From an uncultured Siphonobacter sp. (lineage in GTDB: Bacteria; Bacteroidota; Bacteroidia; Cytophagales; Spirosomataceae), in NCBI GenBank assembly GCA_913775095.1, contig CAJYIW010000026.1:1-64000 (forward strand): 64,000 bases of DNA, given 5' to 3'. Within the stretch, counting starts at the first letter, position 1. The number at the start of each line of letters is the position of its first letter. Under the pieces are notes generated by a model, which did no database searches, was not told the DNA's origin, and saw nothing but the letters and a program-made list of their open reading frames with translations. Shown in pieces: positions 44,829 to 54,068 of the stretch. Made by a program: the position numbers and the translations under genes.

Positions 44829-45425
44829 ATGAAACCCCCTGTTGAAATTCAGCCTTTACTGGGTTATATCAGTCGCTTTGTGGATTTTCCGGCGAAGGAA
44901 ATTCCATTACTTCAAACCTATTTCCGGTCGGAATCCATTGCCATGGGAGCTTCCTGGTTACAGCAGGGAGAGGCCATTCAGGAGATTGGCTTCGTCTACG
45001 AAGGGCTCCTACGCGTTTTTCGCACCGACCAGGGGCGGGAAATTACCTTGTTTCTCAAGAAAGAAAACGATTTTACGGGTTCACTGACCGACTATACCAA
45101 TCGTAAACTGAGTCCTTACACGGTTGAAGCCATCGAAGAAACCCGACTACTGGTGATCTCCAGATCCGACCAGCGGCAACTGCTGGAGAAGAGTGCGGCC
45201 TACCGCGAGTTTACCTTCAAGGTTTTGGAAGAGACAGCCACGCAGGCCCAGTTCCGGGTGGATTCGCTCATTAGCCAGCGGGGACACGAGCGTTACCTGG
45301 GTTTCCTGCAAAACCAGACCTCTCTGGCGGGCCGGGTTACTCAGTACCACGTAGCTTCTTATCTAGGGCTGGCTCCTGAATCCCTGAGCCGTTTGCGTCG
45401 GTTGAAGCTCATTACGAACGCTTGA
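44829..45425 (+). CDS. Crp/Fnr-family regulator
   Basis: 198 residues. cNMP-binding-like domain (GASWLQQGEAIQEIGFVYEG, then LRVFRTDQGREITLFLKKEN) and an HTH at the C-terminus (VTQYHVASYLGLAPESLSRLRRLKL). Typical Bacteroidota Crp paralogue of the kind without clear cAMP contacts. It is placed exactly between two minus-strand paralogous repeat proteins and may control them; it ends 7 bases before the convergent gene. Confidence 0.93.
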   Translation: MKPPVEIQPLLGYISRFVDFPAKEIPLLQTYFRSESIAMGASWLQQGEAIQEIGFVYEGLLRVFRTDQGREITLFLKKENDFTGSLTDYTNRKLSPYTVEAIEETRLLVISRSDQRQLLEKSAAYREFTFKVLEETATQAQFRVDSLISQRGHERYLGFLQNQTSLAGRVTQYHVASYLGLAPESLSRLRRLKLITNA

Positions 45426-45432
45426 ACTGAAG

Positions 45433-47133
45433 TTACCAGCTAAATTCCAGCCCTACCTGTCCGCCCAGCCACGCCCGGCTGGGACCCAGATCCGCACTGG
45501 GTAGCCTTCTGCCCGGTTGAGCCAGGTACGAGGTAGGGAAAATAAGCTGCGTGGAATGATACAACGAGCCCGTGGGACCGATGATAAAGACCCAGGGGCT
45601 CCTGGTTTTATAGCGAACGATGGGCTGAAAGCGGTAGAGTGAAGCCATTTCTTTCCAGCTCCCCTGATACAGACTCTGGGAGCTGAATTCAGCCGCAAAA
45701 TCAAAACGTTCGCTCAGACGAAATTCCCTTCCAATGCCCAGTCCGAACGTGAAGGCCTGGCTTTCGTAGATGGGAGAATATCCCGCCAGCAACACCGTAT
45801 AGAAATAACGGTTACCACTTTTAAAGGCAAGCTGAAGGGGCACTAACTCATTCGCCGAAAGCGACAGGGTGCGTTTGCCGTATCGGGTAAGGTTCACCAG
45901 GCCAATGCTGACTCCCGAAGTGCTGTCGGTCTGATTGACGATACCAATCTGAACGCCCTTCAGGTTTTTGGAGTAGTTGTAGAGCCCCGCAATCTGAATG
46001 CGGGTATGCTCCCCGGAATGAGAGTTAAAAAGTCCGGCAATCTGAAAGCGGCTCGATCCCTGCCGGATGTGATTGGAAAGGCCCGCAATCTGCATGGCGT
46101 GAGCCGACTGCCGGGCCACGTTGACAAGTCCCGCCACCTGCAACGCTCGCTGGCTCACCTGGGTAACGTTGGTTAGGCCAGCAACCTGAACGCCCGCCAG
46201 CGTATCCAGAACATTGTTATGAAGACCCGCGAGTTGTACGCCCCTGACCTGGCCTCCCACCAAATTGAAAAGACCCGCTACCTGAAGCGACCTGACGTTG
46301 TTTTTGGTAATGTTAAAGACCCCGGCCAGCTCTACGCCGTTTACACCGGCGTTGTAGCCCCCCAGAAGATTGATAGATACTTTGTTGACTACCTGCGTGC
46401 TGAGCCGGCCCCGGCTGCTGAGACCGGGCGTGAGGGCGATCTGATAGGGGAGGTTTACGAAAAATTCTCCCAGATTCTGACTCTGGGTTCGGAGCCTTCT
46501 GGAAAGCAGTCGGTTAGCCAGCCAGGAGTTTTCGCCCTTGGCGTAGGGGTTAACTACCACTTCGTTTAGGTGAACGGCTTTGGGCTTCAGACGAATCGTT
46601 ACCTGTTCGGCGGGCGGAATGACCAGTGTGGTATCGGCGTAGCCAAGTCTGGAAACGGTAAACAGGGGGGCTGACCGCTGAGCTTTCAGACGTAAACGAA
46701 AGTATCCCTCCTGATTACTCGAGGTAACAATCATCTGACTTTTGTCGTAAATACTGGCCAGCTCCACTTTCTCGCCCGTTTCGGCATCCAGCACGATACC
46801 GCTGACGCTATAATACCGCTCGTGACTATTGAGCTGAATGATGAGGTAATTTCCCGTTTCCTTGTACATAAACCGATCGCCCAGCAGTTGTTCCAGTGCG
46901 TAGCTGACTGGCTGCTGCTGGAGGCGAAGGCTCACCAGACTATCGGAATTGAAGAGCTGAGCGTTGTAAGAAAAAGAAAAGCCTCCCTGCTGTCCCACCT
47001 GTTCCAGTACTCTGGAAATCGGCTGCCTGTGCAGGGCGATGGTAACGGGTCGGGTCAGCAAACGCTGAGCCAGGCTACCCTTGGAAAGGCAGACTCCTGA
47101 AACAAGTAAAAAAAGCCATCGAACAAACTTCAT
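45433..47133 (-). CDS. STN/carboxypeptidase-regulatory protein with AG-x-N repeats
   Basis: 566 residues from ATG 47131-47133 (frame open 11 codons further). Signal peptide (RWLFLLVSGVCLSKGSLAQ). Residues about 25-95 form an STN-like domain (VTIALHRQPISRVLEQVGQQ) and 107-205 a carboxypeptidase-regulatory-like beta domain (VSGIVLDAETGEKVELASIY and LKPKAVHLNEVVV), as at the start of SusC-type transporters. But no TonB plug or full barrel follows: instead come about ten AG-x-N repeats (LQVAGLFNLVGGQVRGVQLA) and a C-terminal block like that of the gene at 43126. This is a transporter-like front end fused to a surface repeat domain. Confidence 0.85.
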   Translation of the reverse strand: MKFVRWLFLLVSGVCLSKGSLAQRLLTRPVTIALHRQPISRVLEQVGQQGGFSFSYNAQLFNSDSLVSLRLQQQPVSYALEQLLGDRFMYKETGNYLIIQLNSHERYYSVSGIVLDAETGEKVELASIYDKSQMIVTSSNQEGYFRLRLKAQRSAPLFTVSRLGYADTTLVIPPAEQVTIRLKPKAVHLNEVVVNPYAKGENSWLANRLLSRRLRTQSQNLGEFFVNLPYQIALTPGLSSRGRLSTQVVNKVSINLLGGYNAGVNGVELAGVFNITKNNVRSLQVAGLFNLVGGQVRGVQLAGLHNNVLDTLAGVQVAGLTNVTQVSQRALQVAGLVNVARQSAHAMQIAGLSNHIRQGSSRFQIAGLFNSHSGEHTRIQIAGLYNYSKNLKGVQIGIVNQTDSTSGVSIGLVNLTRYGKRTLSLSANELVPLQLAFKSGNRYFYTVLLAGYSPIYESQAFTFGLGIGREFRLSERFDFAAEFSSQSLYQGSWKEMASLYRFQPIVRYKTRSPWVFIIGPTGSLYHSTQLIFPTSYLAQPGRRLPSADLGPSRAWLGGQVGLEFSW

Positions 47134-47222
47134 AGAGCGGGCTGGGGCAGTAAGTATAGCAATCATAACGTGAACCAGATTTTACCAACGTTGCCGAAAC
47201 CAAAGGTCAGCGGACGGTTTGC

Positions 47223-49124
47223 TTACTCCATGAATTCCCAGGCACTCTGGTAGGATTCGTGTTGCTCGGCGTAGGCAATGAAGTCCGCGTAAAAAGCAGA
47301 TTGCGAAAGTGTAGCACTGTCGCCCACCACGACGAGTCGTTTGCGGGCCCGGGTCATGGCCACGTTCATGCGTCGAATATCCGAGAGAAACCCAATCTGG
47401 CCTTCAGGGTTGCTTCGGGTGAGGCTGATGTAAATGACGTCGCGTTCCTGCCCCTGAAAGCTGTCAATGGTATTGACGGAAATCTGATGCTGATAGGCTT
47501 CCAGTTCAGGCGTATGCAGCACCTGTTCCTTCAGTAAATTAATCTGCTCTTTGTAGGGAGAGATCACGCCAATGCTGGGAAAATGCTCGGGAGCGTAGCG
47601 GTGTTTGAGTTCTTCCAGTAGTCCGGTCAAATGCCGGATGGTAAAGGCGGCTTCTTCGGGATTGGTGGAGGAAGTCCCTTCGAGTTTTTCTTCAAACCCA
47701 CACCCCGCCGTATCCACAAAGCTCAAAGGCGGCTGCCCGGCAAACAGTTGATGGCTGGCAACGGAAGGATGAGCCTTGAGGCGTTCCTGATAGAAAACCC
47801 GGGAAGAATACCCCATGATGAGCTGATTCATCCGGTATTGTTCGTCCAGTAATGTCACGGCTTCCGGATGCATTTCCACGCACTTTTCCAGTAAGGTTTT
47901 GCTCAGTCCTTTGGCGGCGGCCTCGCCGGATTTGATGGTAGGCGAAAGCTGGAAGTGATCGCCCGCCAAAACCACTTTTTTCGCCTTCAGGATCGGAATC
48001 CAGCAGGCGGGTTCCAGGGCCTGACCCGCTTCGTCAATAATGACGGTGTGAAAGGTAAGGTTACGAACCGTATAGTGATTCGATCCCACCAGCGTAGCAG
48101 TAATCACCTGAGCTTTGCTTACCAAATCATCAATGGTATATTCTTCCAGATCGGCCACTTCCTTCATGATGCGGTGGGCTTCATCGAAAAGAGCTTTCCG
48201 CTGCTGCCGCTCGGCGTGGCCGAAGTTTCGCTTATACTTGTGGGCCATGTTTTTAAACTCCTGAGCCCGTTTTTTAAGTTCTTTGACTTCCTTACTGCGG
48301 GTATGATCGGCCATTTTATGATCCAGCGTCAACGCCGTCAGTCGCGACGACACCCGGGCCGGATTTCCGACCCGCAGCACATTCAGTCCCTGTTCGGAGA
48401 GTTTTTCACTGAGCAGGTCCACCGCCGTATTGCTGGGAGCCACCACCAGCACTTTTTCATTATGATGCCTGACCAGCGTCTGGATGGCCTGCACCAGGGT
48501 TGTCGTTTTACCGGTGCCCGGAGGTCCGTGAATAATGGCCAGTTCATTGGCCTGCTGAATTTTCTCTACGGCTGCTGCCTGAGAATCATTGAGGCGAGGC
48601 TGGGGAACCTTAAATACACTCGCATTGAAGCTGGGAGATCGCTGCCCCGTGAGCACTTCCAGCAGGGGATGACCGGATTCAGTGAGGCGTTTGGCCGCGA
48701 CGTTTAAAGCCGCCTGCATTTCCTCGTAGGAATTTTCGTCAAAGAGTACATCCACGCCCAGTTTACCATCGCGGCTCCATTCGGGCAGCTCGTCGGTTCG
48801 CAGGGTAAGCCGGAGGCGGTTGCCGCTTTGATGGGTAATGACGCCTTCTACGCGGTCTTGTTTAGGATCGTGATTGGAAAACAAAACGGCCGGCATGCCA
48901 AAGCGAAGCTGGTGGGGCAGGTCCTGATGAGTGGTACGTTCGATGTCTACCGTCAGGTAATCGCCCCGGCTCATTTCCGTCCCGCGAATGGCAATGGGAT
49001 ACCAGCTAAGTCCGGCGGCTCTACGCTCGGTCACTGAAGAGGTTTCCGTCAAGCGTACGTACGACTGCCGATCTTCTTCCCGCTCGATCTTCAGCAATTC
49101 GGTGAGTTTTTTAAAGTAATCCAT
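47223..49124 (-). CDS. SF1 DNA/RNA helicase, IGHMBP2/Upf1-like
   Basis: 633 residues from ATG 49122-49124; the frame runs 50 codons further upstream without support. Motifs in order: Walker A GPPGTGKTTTLVQAI, DEAGQALEP (motif II), GDHFQLSPT (III), FVDTAGCGFEEKL region, TIDSFQGQERDVIYISLTRSN (V) and MNVAMTRARKRLVVVGD (VI). The N-terminal SMUBP-2-like beta barrel (GDYLTVDIERTT) and a long coiled insert (KELKKRAQEFKNMAHKYKRN) are typical. ATP-driven 5'-3' unwinding in the cytoplasm; no partner genes are evident. Confidence 0.95.
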   Translation of the reverse strand: MDYFKKLTELLKIEREEDRQSYVRLTETSSVTERRAAGLSWYPIAIRGTEMSRGDYLTVDIERTTHQDLPHQLRFGMPAVLFSNHDPKQDRVEGVITHQSGNRLRLTLRTDELPEWSRDGKLGVDVLFDENSYEEMQAALNVAAKRLTESGHPLLEVLTGQRSPSFNASVFKVPQPRLNDSQAAAVEKIQQANELAIIHGPPGTGKTTTLVQAIQTLVRHHNEKVLVVAPSNTAVDLLSEKLSEQGLNVLRVGNPARVSSRLTALTLDHKMADHTRSKEVKELKKRAQEFKNMAHKYKRNFGHAERQQRKALFDEAHRIMKEVADLEEYTIDDLVSKAQVITATLVGSNHYTVRNLTFHTVIIDEAGQALEPACWIPILKAKKVVLAGDHFQLSPTIKSGEAAAKGLSKTLLEKCVEMHPEAVTLLDEQYRMNQLIMGYSSRVFYQERLKAHPSVASHQLFAGQPPLSFVDTAGCGFEEKLEGTSSTNPEEAAFTIRHLTGLLEELKHRYAPEHFPSIGVISPYKEQINLLKEQVLHTPELEAYQHQISVNTIDSFQGQERDVIYISLTRSNPEGQIGFLSDIRRMNVAMTRARKRLVVVGDSATLSQSAFYADFIAYAEQHESYQSAWEFME

Positions 49125-49485
49125 GCACAAAGGTAAGGGGCTTTTGGCTTGCTCACATTCCTTTCGCAGCGGGAGACTGGATTTATCCTCACCCGGACCA
49201 CAGGACCAGGGCAGGAGTTGGTTCGGGACCGATCGGTAGTGGTTTTGTTTGGGCCTGAAAATAAAAATATTCATTTTTGCGTACAGATCGAGCTGAGCCT
49301 GGCTGGGAAATAAAGCTTTTAACCCCGTTCATGGGCCGGAATAGTCTGGTAATTACGAAGGGTGAATGGAACAAAACCGTCCCTGGTAAGTACTTACTAT
49401 TTGTAGAGAACCTACCTCATTGATAATCCTGTTAGTCCAACCCGAATGGGAACGAATCAGGACCGCACGCTTGCGTTAAAAACAA
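49125..49485. other. Intergenic promoter region
   Basis: About 360 bases between divergent helicase and glycosyltransferase genes. No hairpin or coding frame that I can support; the last 130 bases are AT-balanced and probably carry the glycosyltransferase promoter. Confidence 0.35.
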
Positions 49486-51375
49486 ATGGATTCTAAAAAA
49501 AGATTTTTGCTGATAGCTCCCTGGGATTATCAATTATATGCAGTAATTGAAAAAAATCTGATTCATCTAGGCTATGAAGTAGTCGTATTACATAACAATA
49601 CGTATCCTTTTGTTTACAAAGACAAACGCCAGCGTACTACCAACTTTTTAAGAAAAACCTTTCTTAACGACAAAGGCTATAAAAACGCGTTAATCCGCAC
49701 GTATTCAGATTATAAGCGGATGTCGGTGGTGCAGAGTTACGACCATTTTGATGTAACGCTGGTCATTCGGGCCGATTTTTTCGATACAGAACTGTTACTG
49801 GAAGCCAGGAAAAGAAGTGATAAATTCATTTCCTTTCATTACGATGGAATCTCCAGAAATCTGACGATTCTTCCCCGCATTCACCTCTTTGATCACTTCT
49901 ATGTTTTTGATCGTCAGGATGTGATTACGTATCAAAAATACGGCGTGGAATACGCTCCTAATTTTTACTTTGATTATCCCGAAGAAGACACGCAGGCAGA
50001 AGAAGCAGACGTTCAGAACAAGATTTATTACATCAGTTCCTATCACCCTTCGCGGCTCGATATTATTCAGTCTTTTTATAAGTTTATTACCACCAAGCTC
50101 AGCCCCGTTCAGTTTGATTTTGTCTACAATCATTACGACGAAGACCATATTCCGGCTTTTGTAAAGGAAAATTTTAAGTGCCATTACCGGGTACTTCCTT
50201 ACGAATATCAGCTGCGAATGATCAAAAACAGCGAGATTATCCTCGACTTTTGTATCGATGAACATTCGGGCTTTTCCTTCCGGATTTTCGATGGGATTAA
50301 ACTGGAGAAAAAGGTTATTACCACCAATCCTTATGTGGTGCATGAAGACTTTTATCACCCCAATAATTTCTTCGTTTTAACGGAAGAAAACAAGGATGAA
50401 TTGGACGCGTTTCTGGCCTTACCTTTTGTAAAACTTGACGAGCATATTCGCCGCAAGTATTACCTGGGTAGCTGGCTTGAAAGCGTTACCAATTATCCCT
50501 CGGCTCCCGGGAAAACACTCGCTGAACCTTTAATCAGCGTCATTATTCCCTGTTACAATAATGAACGGGTCATCATCGAAGCCATTGAGTCGGTGGAGAA
50601 GCAGACCTATTCCAACGTAGAAATCATAGTCGTCAACGATGGCTCTACGGATCGCACGGCCGAGGTGGTCAGCCAGTATATTCAGGGAAAACCCAGGATC
50701 AAGCTCTTCAGCAAACCCAACGGCGGCCCGGCCTCCACGCGGAACTACGGATTTGACCAGTCCACCGGACAGTTCATCGTCTTCCTCGATGGTGACGACC
50801 GGCTGCATCCTGATTTCGTCAAGGAGCATTTTGAGATTTTCAGGAAACACATTCACCTGAGTCTGGTGTATTCCAATGCCGAGTTTTTTGAAGGAAAAAC
50901 CGGACCCTGGGACATCATTGATTACAACAGCGATGAATTCCTGATCTCCAATGCCATACCCATTTTTGCCATGGTCAGTGCGGCTGCTTTTGAGCGGGCG
51001 GGTAAGTTCGACGAAAAGCTTAAGGGATTGGAAGACTGGGAGTTATGGATTCGAATCCTGACGAAAAACAGTCATGTCTATAAGATCAAGAAGCCGCTGT
51101 ATTATTACCGAAAAAGAATTGAACAAAACTCCTTAACCGATCACGAGGATTTTCACGTACACTCGGTAGAGTATTACCATTACATCTACAATAAACACAT
51201 CGATGCCTACCGGGCCCGGCACCTGGATTTACTGCATTTACTGGAAAGCCATCGCTACAACAAGCGGATCTATCAGGACTTTATTAAATTCCGGCGGAAG
51301 TATTATTCCGTCTGGTATCGCAAGTGGTTTTATTACTTCTTTAGAAAAGAAAAGTATAAGGAAATTTTCTCCTGA
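49486..51375 (+). CDS. Two-domain glycosyltransferase (CgeB-like plus GT2)
   Basis: 629 residues. N-terminal domain of about 340 residues (FLLIAPWDYQLYAVIEKNLI, FHYDGISRNLTILPRIHLFD, YVFDRQDVITYQKYGVEYAP, ILDFCIDEHSGFSFRIFDGI) resembles CgeB-type glycan transferases. The C-terminal domain is GT2: LISVIIPCYNNERVIIEAIE, VVNDGSTDRT, PNGGPASTRNYGF, DGDDRLHPDF. Codon usage is more AT-rich than neighbours. It probably adds sugars to a surface glycan; two active domains in one chain suggest sequential transfer. No other polysaccharide genes are adjacent. Confidence 0.85.
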   Translation: MDSKKRFLLIAPWDYQLYAVIEKNLIHLGYEVVVLHNNTYPFVYKDKRQRTTNFLRKTFLNDKGYKNALIRTYSDYKRMSVVQSYDHFDVTLVIRADFFDTELLLEARKRSDKFISFHYDGISRNLTILPRIHLFDHFYVFDRQDVITYQKYGVEYAPNFYFDYPEEDTQAEEADVQNKIYYISSYHPSRLDIIQSFYKFITTKLSPVQFDFVYNHYDEDHIPAFVKENFKCHYRVLPYEYQLRMIKNSEIILDFCIDEHSGFSFRIFDGIKLEKKVITTNPYVVHEDFYHPNNFFVLTEENKDELDAFLALPFVKLDEHIRRKYYLGSWLESVTNYPSAPGKTLAEPLISVIIPCYNNERVIIEAIESVEKQTYSNVEIIVVNDGSTDRTAEVVSQYIQGKPRIKLFSKPNGGPASTRNYGFDQSTGQFIVFLDGDDRLHPDFVKEHFEIFRKHIHLSLVYSNAEFFEGKTGPWDIIDYNSDEFLISNAIPIFAMVSAAAFERAGKFDEKLKGLEDWELWIRILTKNSHVYKIKKPLYYYRKRIEQNSLTDHEDFHVHSVEYYHYIYNKHIDAYRARHLDLLHLLESHRYNKRIYQDFIKFRRKYYSVWYRKWFYYFFRKEKYKEIFS

Positions 51376-51381
51376 ATTTAG

Positions 51382-51433
51382 ATAAAGGCAAAAATCCGGC
51401 TGGTTAACTAACCAGTCGGATTTTTGCCTTTAT
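51382..51433. terminator. Bidirectional terminator between GT and S41 peptidase
   Basis: AAAGGCAAAAATCCG pairs with CGGATTTTTGCCTTT, with an inner CTGGTTA/TAACCAG stem, giving a long nearly perfect hairpin between convergent genes. A- and T-runs on both sides make it work in both directions. Confidence 0.85.
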
Positions 51434-51478
51434 AAGCCCACTGCCTGAGGAAAGCTTCCGGGTACGTATTAAAACTGG

Positions 51479-52882
51479 TTATGACTCGACATACGTTACG
51501 GCAAAGGCTATCCAGTCGGCTATCGATGCATCCATGTATACGTCTGGCTGAAGGCCAATGGTATCAATCGGGTAGTCAGGCAAACGTAAAGCCCGGTAGG
51601 TAGGCATAAATAACTCGTAGGGAGGACAGTCAAAATCAATGAGATAGGCATTGCCGTAATCCAGGGCTCCGTAGCTGGGCGTACCAAGCACTTTGACTTT
51701 GCTGCTTTGTTTGGCAATGAATAAAAAGTATTCGGCCGAGCTACCCGTGCCTTTATTGGCCAGAATCACAATTCGCCGGGGACTTTTGTGAGCCACCTTA
51801 ACTTTTTCTATGAAAACAGGCTGGCCCGCCGCATTAAAATTAACGAACGTCCCCAAATGTGCTTTCAGCGTCTTGATCTGTTGATCCAATCCTGTCGTAG
51901 ACGCCTGGGGATCCAGGCTTTTCCGGTAGCGTTCCAGGTTGGAAATGTAGGTTTGGGTAGCTAGAAATTCCACGCCCGTATGACGGATTTCTTTTCCTAA
52001 CAGGTAAGGCAATAGACGAGCGTAGGCGTCGGTAGTACCACCAGGATTACCGCGAATATCAATAATAAGGTTTTCACTCGTTTCCAGGATTGATTTTTGC
52101 TGCTCCAGAAGTGTATTGATGGTGGCTACGTGCTGGTATTCAAAACTCGGCAGCTTCAACAGGGCCGTTTTTTCAGAAAGTTTTTTTACGTAAAAACCTT
52201 CTAATTCCTGTAGTTGGTTTTTGAGCTGGGTCTCGTTCAGCCGGCCTTTGGGAAGCTGCCTGGTCAGAGCCATATGGATTGCGTCTAAAAAGATGATCGT
52301 TTCGCTATAGCATTGATAGCGTCCTTTTTTGATGGATCGGTCGCTTAGGGCATAGCTAAACGTATGGTTAGAAAAGAGCCTGAATTTGACATCTTTGGGT
52401 TGCCAGGCAGGGGAGCTGGCCTTGATAATGAAGCCAACGTATTCGTCTGAATTGATTCTTTTTACGCCAAACGTATAGCCTTCTGCCGTATAGATGCCCT
52501 CTAAACTATCACGGGTGGTTTGGAGTTGCCGCTCGAATTCCTGGAGTTCAAAGGTAATTTTCTCCGTCGATTCTCCGACAGCGGCTGAAAAGGGAGCCTT
52601 ATGGGCTCCCACCCAAAGGTGAGGATCCTTAAAATAATCCGTGTAGGTTTTCAGAATACGCGGGCAATCCTCCTGCTGAGGTGCCTGAGCCTGAGTGTAA
52701 AGCGTTCGCTTAAAACTTCTGTAGAGCGAAGTATCCTGAGTTTTTGCCGAAAAACCAGGGTATTCTTCTTCCACTTTGGTGATCAGCTTTCCCAGAGCCT
52801 GGGAGCAGGAACAGCCGGGCGACTGAGCCCAGAGCTGAAAAGGGAGCAAAAGCAGTGTGGCTACGTAAAGTACGCTTCTCAT
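51479..52882 (-). CDS. S41-family peptidase (C-terminal processing peptidase-like)
   Basis: 467 residues with signal peptide (ATLLLLPFQLWAQ). The catalytic core shows LIIDIRGNPGGTTDAYARLL, the nucleophile Ser in NKGTGSSAEYFLF, and the following Lys-containing segment SSKVKVLGTPSYGALDYG. No clear PDZ domain is visible. The family cleaves C-termini or damaged envelope proteins in the periplasm; here a single Cys-rich start (CSCSQALG) follows the signal. No specific substrate can be named. ATG at 52880-52882. Confidence 0.9.
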   Translation of the reverse strand: MRSVLYVATLLLLPFQLWAQSPGCSCSQALGKLITKVEEEYPGFSAKTQDTSLYRSFKRTLYTQAQAPQQEDCPRILKTYTDYFKDPHLWVGAHKAPFSAAVGESTEKITFELQEFERQLQTTRDSLEGIYTAEGYTFGVKRINSDEYVGFIIKASSPAWQPKDVKFRLFSNHTFSYALSDRSIKKGRYQCYSETIIFLDAIHMALTRQLPKGRLNETQLKNQLQELEGFYVKKLSEKTALLKLPSFEYQHVATINTLLEQQKSILETSENLIIDIRGNPGGTTDAYARLLPYLLGKEIRHTGVEFLATQTYISNLERYRKSLDPQASTTGLDQQIKTLKAHLGTFVNFNAAGQPVFIEKVKVAHKSPRRIVILANKGTGSSAEYFLFIAKQSSKVKVLGTPSYGALDYGNAYLIDFDCPPYELFMPTYRALRLPDYPIDTIGLQPDVYMDASIADWIAFAVTYVES

Positions 52883-52958
52883 AATTAAGTCAAATCAACG
52901 AGTGATCTGACAAAAGTAGAGGACTGCCTAGGGGTAAAATTGTAAAAATGGAAACGCC

Positions 52959-53765
52959 CTATAGAAACAACCAGATGCAAGCCTGATGGGTAGCCACCTT
53001 TTTAAAGAAGCTGTGGGGGTTAATACGGGTAAGCTGTTTAAAATCTTTGATGAGGTGAGACTGATCGTAAAACAAGCTCTCGTAGGAGAGTTCCGTTAAA
53101 CTCATCGAGGGTTTATGCGTGTGAATGGCCGTTCTGAATCGGTGAACCTTGCGGTATTCGCTGGGAGATTTACCCACGGCTCTGGTCACCATCGTACGCA
53201 GGTGTTGCCGGGAAAAACCGTTCTTATGGGCAATGTCTTCTATTTTTTGCTCCGATTCAATATCCTGGATAATTTCTTTCATGAGCTGCAAATCCTGGAC
53301 TACCCGTTTGGATAGCCAGTAGTTTTCCAGGGTTTTACGCTGAAGATCTCGGTCGGACATCTCAAGAATCTGTTTCATGACGATCATGAAATCAGGAAAG
53401 GGGTTAAAATTCAGAGCGGTTTTTTGCTGGAAAAGCAAAGGAGCATCCTGAATAAACTGCTGAATTCCGAGTGGTTTAAAGTAAAGGGTGATTTCTTTCA
53501 CCGGACCTTGATAGATTACTTCAATGGGAGTCGTGTAGCTGGAAACATAATCAGAAATCAGGGTGTTAGAGGAACTGGGCGTAACAATAATTTGATTGGC
53601 CTGCATATGCACGGCAGCTCCCAGGCTTACGGAAACGATAAAGAAATTATTTGGAAAGGTCCAGTAATGAAGGGGTTTGGAATGCTCTCCAGGGGAAACA
53701 AAATAATACCCCTCCAGGTAAGGATTCAAAGCCTCCAGTAAAGGCTTGTAAAACTCTATGGACAT
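52959..53765 (-). CDS. AraC-family transcriptional regulator
   Basis: 268 residues. The N-terminal part is a cupin-like sensor (LEGYYFVSPGEHSKPLHYWT). The C-terminal AraC HTH pair shows KIEDIAHKNGFSRQHLRTMV and SLTELSYESLFYDQSHLIKD followed by FKQLTRINPHSFF. Binds DNA as a response to an unknown small ligand. Stands alone with no divergent partner adjacent. Confidence 0.92.
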   Translation of the reverse strand: MSIEFYKPLLEALNPYLEGYYFVSPGEHSKPLHYWTFPNNFFIVSVSLGAAVHMQANQIIVTPSSSNTLISDYVSSYTTPIEVIYQGPVKEITLYFKPLGIQQFIQDAPLLFQQKTALNFNPFPDFMIVMKQILEMSDRDLQRKTLENYWLSKRVVQDLQLMKEIIQDIESEQKIEDIAHKNGFSRQHLRTMVTRAVGKSPSEYRKVHRFRTAIHTHKPSMSLTELSYESLFYDQSHLIKDFKQLTRINPHSFFKKVATHQACIWLFL

Positions 53766-54068
53766 GTAAAATCGAGATTAACGGGCAGAAAGGAAGCTAA
53801 ATCACTTATGCATCTATGAAAGTACGAAAGTTGACTCATACCGCTTTGCTTAGGCCCCTAAAAGAACGAAGAAACCCGCTTTTGTTGCCTTAATTGCTTC
53901 GTTAAGAATCAGGCTTTTAGCACTCAGGGTAGGGCAGAACTAAAACGTTCTTGCGAAATAAAGTTTTTATATTTAGTGAAAGCTGTCGTTTGATTAAGCC
54001 CGCCATTTTTAGTTTTGTAGTCCATTACCAAACAGGTATGGGTTCTGGTCTCGCTTTCGTTTCATGTT
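53766..54068. other. Intergenic promoter region
   Basis: About 300 bases between divergent AraC and DUF1349 genes. No hairpin or repeat recognised; a short frame at 53951 overlaps the DUF1349 signal peptide in another frame and is not supported. Confidence 0.35.
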
